A DNA stretch of 64,000 nucleotides from Chloroflexota bacterium (GTDB lineage Bacteria; Chloroflexota; UBA11872): assembly GCA_022825895.1 (NCBI GenBank), contig JAJDVX010000042.1, forward strand, positions 70,525 through 134,524, given 5' to 3'. The notes below the pieces were generated by a model. The model did not search any database. It was given only the letters and a program-made list of their open reading frames with translations, and was not told where the DNA came from. Both the position numbers and the translations under genes were made by a program. Below are positions 19,086 through 29,661 of this stretch, piece by piece (positions within the stretch are counted from its first letter, which is position 1; each line of letters starts with the position of its first letter).

Positions 19086-19946
19086 ATGTCCTCGCTAATC
19101 CCCGCGCTCCACCCGGCCACGGTCGCCCAGGTCGACGACCTGGGCACGTACCTGGACGCGGCCGCCGCCGCCGGCTTCCGGGCCGCCGACTTCAGCATGC
19201 CCGCCGCCCGCGCGCTCGAGGCAGCGACGAGCCGTGACGCCGTCGTGCAGGCCTTCCAGTCGCGCGGACTTCAACCCGGCGCCTGGGGCGCCGGAGCGCA
19301 AGTTATCGGCGCCCACGCCGACTTTGACGCCAGCCTGGACGAGGTGGCCGCTAACGCCGCGCTCGGCGCGGCCCTGGGCGCTCGCGTCGCAGCCGTCGTC
19401 GTGCCCAATCGCGTCGACAGGCCCCCCGACGAGATGATGGACCTGCTGGCCATGCGCATCGGCGATGTAGCGGACACCGCCGCCGGCGACGGCGTGGCCC
19501 TGAGCCTCGAATTCATTGGACCCAACATTTGGCCCGACCAGCCCTACGAACTCTTCTCAGGCATCCAGGGAACCCTGGATTTGATCGAGCGTATCGGCCG
19601 CGTGAATGTGGGCGTCCTTTTCGATACCTACCACTTCCATTGCGGCGACAGCGAATTCGCGGACATTGCCGCGGCCGGCCGCGCCATCAACCACGTCCAT
19701 CTCAACGACGCCCCACCGGGCGACCCATCAACTTTCGACGACTCGGTGCGCCGCCTGCCCGGCGACGGCGTCATGGACCTTGCGGCCATCACCAGCGCGC
19801 TCGAAGCTGCGGGCTACACGGGTGCTGGCGGCGTCGAGATCTTCAACGACGACTTGCGCGCCCTGCCCATCGACCAGGGTGCCGCCCGTGTCGCCGCCGC
19901 TTGCCACCGCGTCTTTGGCCAGCCCGAGCCACCCGGAAGTGGTTAA
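19086..19946 (+). CDS. Sugar phosphate isomerase/epimerase family (xylose isomerase-like TIM barrel)
   Basis: 286 aa single-domain TIM barrel. Metal-ligand type motifs are visible: LSLEFIGPNIWP (Glu), GVLFDTYHFHCGD (Asp, His), NHVHLNDAPPGD (His) and GGVEIFNDDL (Glu). These match the COG1082 layout of four acidic/His ligands for a divalent metal. The substrate cannot be told; family members isomerise or dehydrate inositols, hydroxypyruvate or ketoses. The ATG has GGAG about 11 bases upstream. Confidence 0.85.
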   Translation: MSSLIPALHPATVAQVDDLGTYLDAAAAAGFRAADFSMPAARALEAATSRDAVVQAFQSRGLQPGAWGAGAQVIGAHADFDASLDEVAANAALGAALGARVAAVVVPNRVDRPPDEMMDLLAMRIGDVADTAAGDGVALSLEFIGPNIWPDQPYELFSGIQGTLDLIERIGRVNVGVLFDTYHFHCGDSEFADIAAAGRAINHVHLNDAPPGDPSTFDDSVRRLPGDGVMDLAAITSALEAAGYTGAGGVEIFNDDLRALPIDQGAARVAAACHRVFGQPEPPGSG

Positions 19947-20088
19947 GCAAGCGGACGCGTTGAACAACCGCAGCTTCGGGCAGCCGTCATGAACACGGGT
20001 GAGACGGGACGCAAGGCGACCGTTCGTTGCACCGTCGCCCGCCCCACCGCATCCTGTAGCAATATCCATCCGCCAATCCGAAAGTCGC

Positions 20089-21393
20089 ATGTCGCGCATG
20101 CGTAGCTCGGCACGCGTTTCCCGGCGTCGCCTTGCGCTGTTCCTGTCCGCCGGAACCGCGATTCTCGTTGCCGGCTGCGGAGAGTCGGAGTCGCCGACGC
20201 CAACCCCCACGGCGGCACCGCCCGCCGCATTGACACCCCCGCCACCAACCAGGGAACTTACGGCGGTCGCCGCACCTACCGTTGCGCCGACCGCCGCAGC
20301 CGTTGCCTCGCTACAGCCGACTCCCGCACCAACGGCCTCTCCCGTCGCCCCAGCAACAACCGTCGCGGCGGCGCGCCCGACCCGCCCACAGCCCGCCCAA
20401 ACGCCGACGGCTTCGCCGACGCCGGAGCCGACCACCCCAGTGCCCACACCGACCCCCTCGACGTCTCCTACTCCCACACAACCACCGTTGCTTTCGCCCC
20501 TGACGGGCCTTGAAATCAGCCCCAACGCCAGAGCCCAGCGCGTCGTCGCGGTCAAGATCGATAACTCCGGCGGCGCCCGGCCTCAGAGCGGCCTCAGCAC
20601 CGCCGCCGTCGTCTACGAGCACGTCACGGAAGGCATAGTCACTCGCTACACCGCCTTTTTCCTGGACAGCGACCTCGAACGCGTGGGGCCCATTCGCAGT
20701 TCTCGTTTCGTCGACCGCGACCTCGTCCAGCAGTTCGATGCCCTGTTCGCCCACGTCGGAGCCAGTCCACCCGTCATGCGGGACCTGCGCAACTCCCCGG
20801 CGGCGGATATCGACCAGTTCTTCTACGACGAGACTCGCCCCTACTACCGCATTTCCAGCCGGCCTGCCCCGTTCAACATGTACGCCAGCCTCCCGGCGCT
20901 GCGCGAAGTCGGCGCGATTCGCCATCCCGACCGGCGTGAGATTCAGGGATTCCGCTTCTACGAGACCGAACCCGAAATCGGCCCCCTAACCGACCTCACC
21001 ATTCCCGGCGGGCCTCGGAACGCCTTCCAGGCCGAGTACGACTTCGATGCCGCCACCCGCCGCTGGCGTCGCTCGCTCGGCGGCGCGCTCGACATCGACG
21101 CCCACACGGGCGAAGCGCTCGCCTTCGAGAATGTCATCGCCCAATGGGTCCCGGCCCGCGTCACCCAGTACGACGAGGATCACCTGGGCAATAAGTCCGT
21201 CTGGATCGGCACCACCGGCGAGGGCCCCGTGTCCGTCTTCCGCGACGGCGCGCGCCTGGACGGAACCTGGCGCCGTCCCTCAGAAACCGATGTGACCGAG
21301 TTCCTCAACGCCGACGGCTCGCCGCTCGAACTTCGTCCCGGCAGGACATGGATCCATCTTCTGACCAGTCGCCAGGACGTCGAGGCCCTGTGA
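20089..21393 (+). CDS. DUF3048 (YerB-like) lipoprotein
   Basis: Starting at the ATG at 20089, the protein has a charged n-region (SARVSRRR), a hydrophobic core and lipobox VAGC, so it is a predicted lipoprotein. A Pro/Thr/Ala-rich linker of about 100 residues follows. The mature domain matches DUF3048/YerB: PLTGLEI, VAVKIDNSGGARPQSGLS, VVYEHVTEGIVTRYTAFF, RVGPIRSSRFVD. The C-terminal part (TGEGPVSVFRDGARLDGTWRRP) matches the YerB C-terminal domain. The function of the family is unknown. The track's earlier start (19999) only adds residues before the signal peptide. Confidence 0.9.
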   Translation: MSRMRSSARVSRRRLALFLSAGTAILVAGCGESESPTPTPTAAPPAALTPPPPTRELTAVAAPTVAPTAAAVASLQPTPAPTASPVAPATTVAAARPTRPQPAQTPTASPTPEPTTPVPTPTPSTSPTPTQPPLLSPLTGLEISPNARAQRVVAVKIDNSGGARPQSGLSTAAVVYEHVTEGIVTRYTAFFLDSDLERVGPIRSSRFVDRDLVQQFDALFAHVGASPPVMRDLRNSPAADIDQFFYDETRPYYRISSRPAPFNMYASLPALREVGAIRHPDRREIQGFRFYETEPEIGPLTDLTIPGGPRNAFQAEYDFDAATRRWRRSLGGALDIDAHTGEALAFENVIAQWVPARVTQYDEDHLGNKSVWIGTTGEGPVSVFRDGARLDGTWRRPSETDVTEFLNADGSPLELRPGRTWIHLLTSRQDVEAL

Positions 21394-21438
21394 TGATCTT
21401 CCATACGCCGCCAACCGCTGTCCTGGGAGGATCGACCT

Positions 21439-22437
21439 ATGGCTGACCGTCCAGTCGTCTTCGTGCCGCTGATGCACGAACACCGATTCCGACCATACGT
21501 TCACGTCGTGGAGGAAGCCGGCGGCGAGGTTGAGTTCGCCGACATACACAATCTCGCTGCCCGCCGTGCCGCGCTTCAACGCGCCACCGCCGGCGCCGTG
21601 GGCCTCGATCCGTTCAACGGCGACGACTTCGCCATTGCCCCGCATCTGCGCGCCATTATCACCTGCACCACCGGCGTCGATCCGATCGACCTGGAAGCCG
21701 CCACCGAGCACGGCGTGATGGTGGGCAACACGCCCGACCTCTGCATCGAGGAAGTCGCCGACCACACCCTCATGCTGCTGTTGTCCTGTTACCGCCGCCT
21801 GCCCCGCACCGTCCACCCCAGCCGCTCCGGCGCTCCGGCCCGCGAAGGTGTCATCGACTTCTCCGAGCACTGGCCGCGCCTGCGCGGCCAGGTGGCCGGG
21901 CTGCTCGGCTTCGGCAACATCGCGCGCGCCGTGGCGACTCGCTGCCAGGCCTTTGGCCTGCGCGTCATTGCCCACGATCCCTACGTCGACCCTTCCGTCG
22001 CCGAAGAGTTTGGCGTCCAGCTGATCGGGTTCAACGAGGTGCTGGAGGCCGCCGACTATCTCTGCGTGCACCTTCCGCTCAATCCCGACACCCGCCACTG
22101 CCTGAACGCGGAAGCCTTCGCCCGCATGAAGCCCACCGCCTTCGTCATCAATACCGCCCGCGGTCCCATCATTGACGAACCGGCCCTTGTCGAAGCCCTG
22201 CAAACCGGCCAGGTAGCCGGCGCTGGCTTGGACGTGACTGAAGTCGAGCCGATTGCGGATGACAATCCGCTGCTCGACATCCCGGACGCCCTGCTCACCC
22301 CGCACTCCGCCGGCTACTCCCAGGAGGCCACCCGCTGGGGGCCGGAAAGCGCCCTGCGCTGCGCCGCTGCCGTCATCCAGGGCGGCCGACCGCGTTCCAT
22401 CCAGAACCCTGGCGTGCTCCAACGCCTGAAGTCCTAG
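21439..22437 (+). CDS. D-isomer specific 2-hydroxyacid dehydrogenase
   Basis: 332 aa NAD(P)-dependent oxidoreductase. The Rossmann motif is VAGLLGFGNIARAVA with the acidic residue in VIAHDPYVDP. The catalytic Arg is in INTARGPIIDEPALVEAL, and the catalytic Glu/His lie in AGAGLDVTEVEP and LLTPHSAGYS. Most like the phosphoglycerate/glyoxylate dehydrogenase group, but there is no C-terminal ACT or regulatory domain, and the substrate is unknown. ATG with GGGAGG about 12 bases upstream. It is followed 21 bp later by the metallo-beta-lactamase gene. Confidence 0.92.
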   Translation: MADRPVVFVPLMHEHRFRPYVHVVEEAGGEVEFADIHNLAARRAALQRATAGAVGLDPFNGDDFAIAPHLRAIITCTTGVDPIDLEAATEHGVMVGNTPDLCIEEVADHTLMLLLSCYRRLPRTVHPSRSGAPAREGVIDFSEHWPRLRGQVAGLLGFGNIARAVATRCQAFGLRVIAHDPYVDPSVAEEFGVQLIGFNEVLEAADYLCVHLPLNPDTRHCLNAEAFARMKPTAFVINTARGPIIDEPALVEALQTGQVAGAGLDVTEVEPIADDNPLLDIPDALLTPHSAGYSQEATRWGPESALRCAAAVIQGGRPRSIQNPGVLQRLKS

Positions 22438-22458
22438 GCCGGCGCCACTGTCCCCCTG

Positions 22459-24042
22459 ATGCCCGTCCGCTTCACCGCCTACGGCGGCGCTGGCGAAATC
22501 GGCGGCAACAAGCTGCTGCTCGAAGACGGCGACTGGCAGATCCTCTTCGATTTCGGCATGTCCTTCGGCGCCCTCGGGACCTACTTCGAGGAGTTCCTCC
22601 GACCGCGTACTGTCCGCGGGCTCTCCGACTACCTCCTGACCAGCCTGTTACCGCCGCTGGAAGGCCTGTATCGAGACGACCTCAACGCCCTCCCCGAGCA
22701 CGCCCGGATCTGGGATCGCCTGCGTGACCACCCCGGCTACCGCGACGACGTCAATCCGCGCGCCGTTCTCCTCAGCCACGCCCACGCCGACCACGTCGGC
22801 TACATCTCACTCCTCCGGCCCGACATCCCCGTCGTCACCGGCGGTCTCACCGCCGTGATTGCCAAGGCAATGCAGGACGGCGGTCAGAGCACCGACGACA
22901 GCCAGACCGTCTTCCTGCGTCCCCGAACACCGCGGGACAGACTTCTCGTCACTGATCCGAAGACTCCGTTCCAGCAACGTCCCTGGTCGCTCGTTGCCGG
23001 CGCTGGCTGGTCCTCCGCGGCGACCGAGTATTGGACGCACCGCTACGCCAAGTCAGGCCCGCATCCGGTCGCGACCCCAATGGCGACCGGCATTACCGAG
23101 ATCGACGGACACCAGGTCCGAGCCTTCCCAGTGGATCACTCCATTCCCGGTGCGCACGGCTTCGCTGTCGAAACATCCGCCGGCTGGGTGGGCTACACCG
23201 GCGACATTCGCATGCACGGCCGCCACGCCGATCAGACCTGGGCCTTTGCCCATGAACTCGCCAACCTCGATCTCGTCGCCCTCATCTGCGAGGGCACGCA
23301 GGCCGCCAGGCCTCGCGGGGCATCGGAATCGGACGTGGGCGCCCGGGCCATCGGACGCGTCCGCCAAACCCAGGGACTGGTCGTGGCCGACTTCGGCCCG
23401 CGCAACATCGAGCGCCTCACAACCTTTCGTGGCGCCGCCCGCCAATCCAACCGCCAGCTCGTCGTGCTCATGAAGGACGCCCTGCTTCTCAGCGCCATGC
23501 ACACCGTCGATCCGGCAACGCCGCTGCCGTCGGCGCCGGACGGTCTCCTGGTCTTCGATGACCGGCGAGCCACCTCCACCGCCTGGCAGGACGACGTAAC
23601 CGATCAATTCGCGGACGCTCTTGTATCTCCGTCGACCATCGCGACAGACCCTGGCGCCTACGTCCTCTGCCTCAGCTTCTTCGACGTGACCCGCCTCCTC
23701 GACCTCGGCGAGACATCCTGCGGCGCCTGGATCTACTCCTCCAGCGAGCCCTACGACGAAGAATCGCAACTCGACATGCAGCGTCTCCGCAACTGGACAG
23801 ACCTGCTCGGACTGGACTTCCTCGGCGGCGCTTCGGAGACCGAGGCCGAAGCCGCCGGCTTCCACGCTTCCGGGCACGCCAGCGGCCCTGACCTTCAACG
23901 CTTCATCGAGATCGTTAACCCGCGCACTCTCATCCCGATTCACCTGCAATCCGAGGGTCTCACCTTCTACCGCCGGACCTTCGGCGAAACCGCTATCCGG
24001 GTCGCCGAACCGGCCTGGGGCCGGGCCCTTTCCATCGAATAA
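22459..24042 (+). CDS. RNase J-like metallo-beta-lactamase/beta-CASP family protein
   Basis: 527 aa. It opens with the RNase J-like strand FTAYGGAGEIGGNKLLL, then the zinc motif LLSHAHADHVGYI (HxHxDH), a later ligand His in VDHSIPGAHGFAVE and the bridging Asp in YTGDIRMHG. The C-terminal part has FHASGHASGPDLQRF and PRTLIPIHLQSEG, like RNase J motif C and the final ligand region. A beta-CASP segment (residues about 290-430) separates the two. A hydrolytic, probably nucleolytic role is family-based. It differs from standard RNase J by an insertion after residue 30 and the lack of a clear RNase J C-terminal domain. Confidence 0.8.
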   Translation: MPVRFTAYGGAGEIGGNKLLLEDGDWQILFDFGMSFGALGTYFEEFLRPRTVRGLSDYLLTSLLPPLEGLYRDDLNALPEHARIWDRLRDHPGYRDDVNPRAVLLSHAHADHVGYISLLRPDIPVVTGGLTAVIAKAMQDGGQSTDDSQTVFLRPRTPRDRLLVTDPKTPFQQRPWSLVAGAGWSSAATEYWTHRYAKSGPHPVATPMATGITEIDGHQVRAFPVDHSIPGAHGFAVETSAGWVGYTGDIRMHGRHADQTWAFAHELANLDLVALICEGTQAARPRGASESDVGARAIGRVRQTQGLVVADFGPRNIERLTTFRGAARQSNRQLVVLMKDALLLSAMHTVDPATPLPSAPDGLLVFDDRRATSTAWQDDVTDQFADALVSPSTIATDPGAYVLCLSFFDVTRLLDLGETSCGAWIYSSSEPYDEESQLDMQRLRNWTDLLGLDFLGGASETEAEAAGFHASGHASGPDLQRFIEIVNPRTLIPIHLQSEGLTFYRRTFGETAIRVAEPAWGRALSIE

Positions 24043-24114
24043 GATGGGCAGCTATTGACGGGGCACGCTCTCGCGCCCCACCATCGCCCAAACCGCCACC
24101 CATCCCCGGAGCTG

Positions 24115-25008
24115 ATGTCACGCCGCGTCGTTGATTGCACCAAGGTTCTCCGGCATGGCGCCGCCGACTCATTCACCGCGCACGAGTTCGAACGCACCGG
24201 CCAGCCTCAGACGCTCACGCACCGCGTCGAAATGGACGCCGACGTCGGCACTCACGTCCTTGCCCCCCGCCGGTACATCCGCTGGGGATCCGACCTGGCC
24301 GGCCTCTCCGCGGAGACGTTCTTCGGTGAGGGCCTGGTCGCTCACCTGGAAGTTTCGGCGGATGCCCCCGACATCGATTCCAACCGCCTGGAAGACATCT
24401 TCGGCCGAGAGCTCCACACCCGCGACATCGTCGTCATCGCCGCCCGCGGCAACGGGGTCGCGCCCTGCTTCACCGCCCAGGCTGCCCAGTGGCTCTTCGT
24501 CCGCGGCGCCAAGCTCGTCGCCCTGGCTGACGGCATTGCCATTGGCCGCGAAGCCGAACCCGATGACGAGCGCGTCATTCTCAGCACCCTCTTGGAGAAC
24601 GACGTCCCGGTCGTCCGAGGCCTCGTCAACACCGAGACACTCAGCGCCGAGCGCATGGCCTTCATGGCCCTCCCCGCGCCCGCCGCCGACGTCACCGCCT
24701 GGCCGGTGCGCTTTGTCGCCCTCGATCCCGGCCTCGACCCCACCCAGGAAGCCGTGGCAACAGCGCCCGAAGGCGCTCAGGAAGACGAAACCGAGCCGCC
24801 GCCGGCAGCCGATCCCGCGGCCCAGCCCGACGAGCCCGCCGATTCCGAGTCCGCGCCCGAACCGCCCGAGAACCAGGCATCAACGGAGCCGGAGTCGGAA
24901 GATTCATCGCATGAACCGGATTCGGAAGTCGAGTCCCCCGCCGACGAACCCTCGCCTCAGGACGATCGGGATGACGAGGATCCAGGCAAGCAAACCGCCG
25001 AGGCCTGA
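24115..25008 (+). CDS. Cyclase/kynurenine formamidase-like protein with acidic C-terminal tail
   Basis: About 297 aa from the ATG at 24115. The first ~210 residues look like the cyclase (arylformamidase-like) fold: RRVVDCTKVLRHG at the start, LEDIFGRELHTRDIVVIAARGN, and a late GIAIGRE/GLVNTETL region. The metal-binding motif HxGTHxDxPxH reads DVGTHVLAPRRY, so three expected ligands are changed. The last ~75 residues are a disordered Pro/Glu/Asp/Ser tail (PEPPENQASTEPESEDSS). The protein may not be a standard hydrolase. It follows the RNase J-like gene by about 70 bp on the same strand. Confidence 0.62.
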   Translation: MSRRVVDCTKVLRHGAADSFTAHEFERTGQPQTLTHRVEMDADVGTHVLAPRRYIRWGSDLAGLSAETFFGEGLVAHLEVSADAPDIDSNRLEDIFGRELHTRDIVVIAARGNGVAPCFTAQAAQWLFVRGAKLVALADGIAIGREAEPDDERVILSTLLENDVPVVRGLVNTETLSAERMAFMALPAPAADVTAWPVRFVALDPGLDPTQEAVATAPEGAQEDETEPPPAADPAAQPDEPADSESAPEPPENQASTEPESEDSSHEPDSEVESPADEPSPQDDRDDEDPGKQTAEA

Positions 25009-25031
25009 CCTCGGTCTACAGGCGAGCGCAG

Positions 25032-25532
25032 CTACCGATTTGGAAACAGCAACTCGTCGCCGATGTGGATGACGTACGGCTCGTCGATGCCGTTCAACTC
25101 GGCAATCTCTTCAAAGCTGTACCCGTACCGGCTGGCAACCGCCGCCAGCGTGTCCCCACTTTGCACCGTGACGAGGAAATACCGCGCCGGGGCCTCCGTA
25201 TGTACCGGAACCACCGTTGGCGTCGGCAACTGTTCGAACGGCCCCTGCGGCAACTCCAGGTCGATCACGATCGGCTCAGGTGTCACGGGAATCACCGCGG
25301 GCGCCTGCGGCGTTGGCACCGCGGTGGCCGCGGTCGCCGTCGGGCGCAGCGCCTCCGGAATCTCAGGCGGACGCCGCAGGCTGCGGTCCGCCAGCAATAT
25401 GAAGACTGCGCTCGCTACCAGGAGCGCGGCAACAGCCAGGCCCGCGTACGTGCCGGCGGCGGGGCGCTCGAAGGACTCGCCTGGCGGCTGGGAACCGGAC
25501 CCAGCGCCGGTCTGTGAGTATTGCTCGGCCAC
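25032..25532 (-). CDS. Membrane-anchored LysM domain protein
   Basis: 166 aa: short cytoplasmic N-terminus, one transmembrane helix (AGLAVAALLVASAVFILLA, residues about 29-48), a Pro/Thr/Val-rich linker, and a C-terminal LysM domain (VTVQSGDTLAAVASRYGYSFEEIAELNGID...IHIGDELLFP). LysM binds N-acetylglucosamine-containing glycans such as peptidoglycan, so the protein probably ties the membrane to the wall or to another envelope glycan. GTG start. It is convergent with the cyclase-like gene and divergent from the glycoside hydrolase, whose start lies only about 20 bp away. Confidence 0.88.
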   Translation of the reverse strand: MAEQYSQTGAGSGSQPPGESFERPAAGTYAGLAVAALLVASAVFILLADRSLRRPPEIPEALRPTATAATAVPTPQAPAVIPVTPEPIVIDLELPQGPFEQLPTPTVVPVHTEAPARYFLVTVQSGDTLAAVASRYGYSFEEIAELNGIDEPYVIHIGDELLFPNR

Positions 25533-25553
25533 CGCAGGTCAAGGTATCAGACG

Positions 25554-28295
25554 ATGACTCGCCCTGATCGCACCCTAATCGAAGGCCCCTGGGAACTCGC
25601 CGTTACCGACTCGCCCGACCTGCGCGACGTGAGCTTCGACCACCAGATCGCCCCCCCGGCCTACCCCCAGCTCATCCTCGACAGCCCGCCCACCGGCTCC
25701 GCGTTCTACTGGTACCGCCGCCGGCTCGATGTCCCCACCGCTCCGTCCGGCCACCAGGCCGTCGTCGTCTTCGGCGCCGCCGACTGGCTCGCCGACGTCT
25801 GGGTCAACGACCGGCACATCGCCACCTGTCGAAGCGGCTACCTCCCCTTCGAAGCCATCCTTCCCCCGGAAACTCACGGCCAGACCGTCACCCTCACCGT
25901 CCGCGTCTGGGACACGCCCCTCCAGGCCCCCGGCGTCCACACGCCCCCTGGCAGCCCCCCAACCCGTGCCGCCTGGATCCCGCGCGGCAAACAACACTGG
26001 TACGGCGAATGCTCCGGCCTCTGGCAACCCGTCTGGCTCGACATTCGCCCGCCCCACCACGTCACCGGCCTCCGAACCGACCTCGCCAAAGACCTCCAGA
26101 CTGCCCGTCTGACCGTCCTCGGCAGCCCCGACACCCACGGACGAGTCCACGTAAACGTCCGCGAAGCCAACAGTTCCACGGCCCTCTGGACCAGCGAAGC
26201 CACTGGCGATCTCAACACCGGCCTGGAGATCAGTCACCACTGGCCCGATGTCCAGCCCTGGGATCCCTCCGCGCCCGCCCTTTACGACGTCGACGTCACC
26301 CTCGATTCCGACTCCCTCACGCACACCCGCCGCTTCACCACCGGCTTCCGCCGCATCGAGGCCGACGAACACGAACTCCGCCTCAACGGCCAGCCCCTCT
26401 ACCTGCGCGGCGCCCTCGACCAGGACTACAGTCCCGACACCGGCTACGCCTACCCCGGCGACGAAGCCCTCGCCCGCCGCTTCCAGGTTGCCGTTGACGC
26501 CGGGCTCAACCTCGTCCGCTGCCACGTCAAGCTGCCCGATCCCCGCTACCTCGCCCTCGCCGACCGCCTGGGCATCCTCGTCTGGTACGACCTCCCAAGC
26601 TGGGGCCAGCCCCACCGACCGGACGAACCCTTCCCCGACTGGCTCGACGACGACGTAACCGCCATGCTCCGCGGTTCAGCCGTCCGCGACGCCCACCACC
26701 CCTCCCTCATCGCCCGCGCCGTTATCAACGAGGGCTGGGGGCTCGACCTCGCCGCCAGCGCCGACCACCGCCAACGCCTTCGCAACTGGGTCGACGTCGC
26801 CCGCGAAGCCGACCCTTCCCGCCTTGTCATCGACAACTCCGCCATGCTCGGCGCCCTCCATCTCGATACCGATCTGGCCGACATGCACACCTATGCCGCC
26901 CATCCCCAGGGCGCGCGCGACTTCGGCGCCTTCGTCGACTGGCTCGCCTCGCGTCCACCCGACCTCTGGGAACGCGCCGACGCCGACGCTCCAGCCAACC
27001 GTCCAGTTGCCCTCAGCGAATTCGGCCTCTGGGGCCTGCCGGAGGACTGGAAGCCCCCGGCCCCCTGGCTCCTCGCCGACCGCTCCTGGACCCGCGACCT
27101 CGCCTTCGACCAGGCCGGATTCGCTGACCGATTCCAGCACGCCGTCGCCCGTCAAGCCTTCGACTCCCTTGACGACCTGACCGCCGCCACCCGCCAGGTC
27201 CAGGCGGAGGGCTTCCGACGCCAGATCGCCCGCCTGCGCGCCACCCCCGGCCTCTCAGGCTTCGTCCTCACCGAACTCATGGACCAGGGCTGGGAAGTCA
27301 ACGGCCTCGCCGACTTTGCGGCCCGTCCAAAGCCCGTCGTCCAGGCCGTGCGCTCCGTTGCCGACGAAACCGTCGCCCTGATCGAAGATCTCCCGGGATC
27401 CGCCTGGGCCGGCAGCCCGGTGAACGTCCGGGCCATCATCTCGGGCCCCCGCGCCTCCGGCGACGCCGAAGTCGTCTGGAGCGTCTCCGGTGAACCCCGC
27501 CGTCGCGAAACCATCTCCATCCCCGCCGGCGTCGAACCCGTCGTCATCGACGACTTCGAATTCACCGCCCCCCTGATCGAATCCAGCCGCGTCCTCGACA
27601 TCGACCTCTCGATCCGCGGCCCCGGCCTCTCGCTCGACCAACAAGAGCAAGTCCTCGTCGTCCCCACCGATGCCGCCACCATCGACGGCAAGCTCCGCAT
27701 CTACCTCACCGGCGTCGACCACACCAACCGCGTCGCCACCCTCGCCAACGGCCTTGCCGAAGCCGGCTGCACCACCCTCACCCAGCCCGTCCGCACCCAG
27801 GCCGTCGTCGTCGCCGGCGGCGGCGGCGCCGACGCCCTCGAAATGGTGGCCGGCGGCCTCCCCGCCCTCGTCGTTGCCGACCTCGCCGACACCCCGTTCC
27901 TTCCCTCGGTCCCCCGCACCGGCCGTTTCGCGTCCCACTGGTCAACCGGCTTCGACTGGATCGCGCCCCAACTCCGCGAAGGGCTCCTCTCCGCCCCCCT
28001 CATGAGCACCCCGTTCGTCCCCAGCGCCGCCCCCCGCGTCATCCCGGCCGTCGACGGCCTTGACCCCAGCGACATTCTCATGGGCACTTTCCGCGGCTGG
28101 CTCGGCAACGAAGCCGCCATCACCGCCCAGGCCAACTACGGCAAAGGCAAAGTTGTTGTCACCACCCTCGGCCTCAGCCACGCCGGACGCAACGACCCCC
28201 TGGCCCGCGCCCTCCTCGTCCGCCTCATCCAGTACACCGCAGCAAAATCCTGCAACCCCGTCTCCCGCATCAACCTGCCCACCACCAACCCCTAA
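25554..28295 (+). CDS. Glycoside hydrolase family 2-like protein
   Basis: About 913 aa, starting at the ATG (MTRPDRTLIEGPWELAV) rather than the upstream TTG. Domain order is GH2: N-terminal sugar-binding jelly roll (SAFYWYRRRLDVP, ADVWVNDRHIA), Ig-like domain (LYDVDVTLDS), and TIM barrel from FGF-like TTGFRRIEADEHELRLNGQPLYLRG. The barrel carries a probable acid/base Glu in ARAVINEGWG and a nucleophile Glu in VALSEFGLWG. The last ~300 residues hold a further Ig-like domain and a C-terminal alpha/beta part. No signal peptide. Substrate specificity (glucuronide, galactoside or mannoside) cannot be assigned. Codons are very rich in C at third positions. Confidence 0.85.
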   Translation: MTRPDRTLIEGPWELAVTDSPDLRDVSFDHQIAPPAYPQLILDSPPTGSAFYWYRRRLDVPTAPSGHQAVVVFGAADWLADVWVNDRHIATCRSGYLPFEAILPPETHGQTVTLTVRVWDTPLQAPGVHTPPGSPPTRAAWIPRGKQHWYGECSGLWQPVWLDIRPPHHVTGLRTDLAKDLQTARLTVLGSPDTHGRVHVNVREANSSTALWTSEATGDLNTGLEISHHWPDVQPWDPSAPALYDVDVTLDSDSLTHTRRFTTGFRRIEADEHELRLNGQPLYLRGALDQDYSPDTGYAYPGDEALARRFQVAVDAGLNLVRCHVKLPDPRYLALADRLGILVWYDLPSWGQPHRPDEPFPDWLDDDVTAMLRGSAVRDAHHPSLIARAVINEGWGLDLAASADHRQRLRNWVDVAREADPSRLVIDNSAMLGALHLDTDLADMHTYAAHPQGARDFGAFVDWLASRPPDLWERADADAPANRPVALSEFGLWGLPEDWKPPAPWLLADRSWTRDLAFDQAGFADRFQHAVARQAFDSLDDLTAATRQVQAEGFRRQIARLRATPGLSGFVLTELMDQGWEVNGLADFAARPKPVVQAVRSVADETVALIEDLPGSAWAGSPVNVRAIISGPRASGDAEVVWSVSGEPRRRETISIPAGVEPVVIDDFEFTAPLIESSRVLDIDLSIRGPGLSLDQQEQVLVVPTDAATIDGKLRIYLTGVDHTNRVATLANGLAEAGCTTLTQPVRTQAVVVAGGGGADALEMVAGGLPALVVADLADTPFLPSVPRTGRFASHWSTGFDWIAPQLREGLLSAPLMSTPFVPSAAPRVIPAVDGLDPSDILMGTFRGWLGNEAAITAQANYGKGKVVVTTLGLSHAGRNDPLARALLVRLIQYTAAKSCNPVSRINLPTTNP

Positions 28296-28347
28296 ACGAC
28301 TCCTACTCGTCCCTCTCCTCTTTCTCACTCCTTGTACGTTCTCTCGA

Positions 28348-29482
<1,135 letters not shown>

Positions 29483-29537
29483 CCCTTGACACCCAACACA
29501 GGTGCTCACTTCTCTTACCTCTCACCGTCTTTATGGG

Positions 29538-29611
29538 GGTGAGCGAGGGGACTTGAACCCCCAGCCTTCTGGGCCACAACCAGACGCTCTAACCGATTGA
29601 GCTACGCCCAC
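29538..29611 (-). tRNA. tRNA-His (anticodon GTG)
   Basis: Full cloverleaf on the minus strand: acceptor GTGGGCG/CGCTCAC, T8-A9, D-arm GCTC/GAGC, anticodon stem TCTGG/CCAGA with loop TTGTGGC, T-arm GGGGG/CCCCT with TTCAAGT. The base before G1 is G and the discriminator is C, the G-1:C73 pair diagnostic of tRNA-His. The 3' CCA is not exactly encoded (CCCA follows). Confidence 0.95.
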
Positions 29612-29661
29612 CACAAGCCGCACGCGACACACGTTCGGCCGGACACCATTCTATCCATCAC

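Noticed and set aside
19999-20088. Upstream start for the DUF3048 lipoprotein
   Set aside because: The added 30 residues precede a complete lipoprotein signal and would block it.
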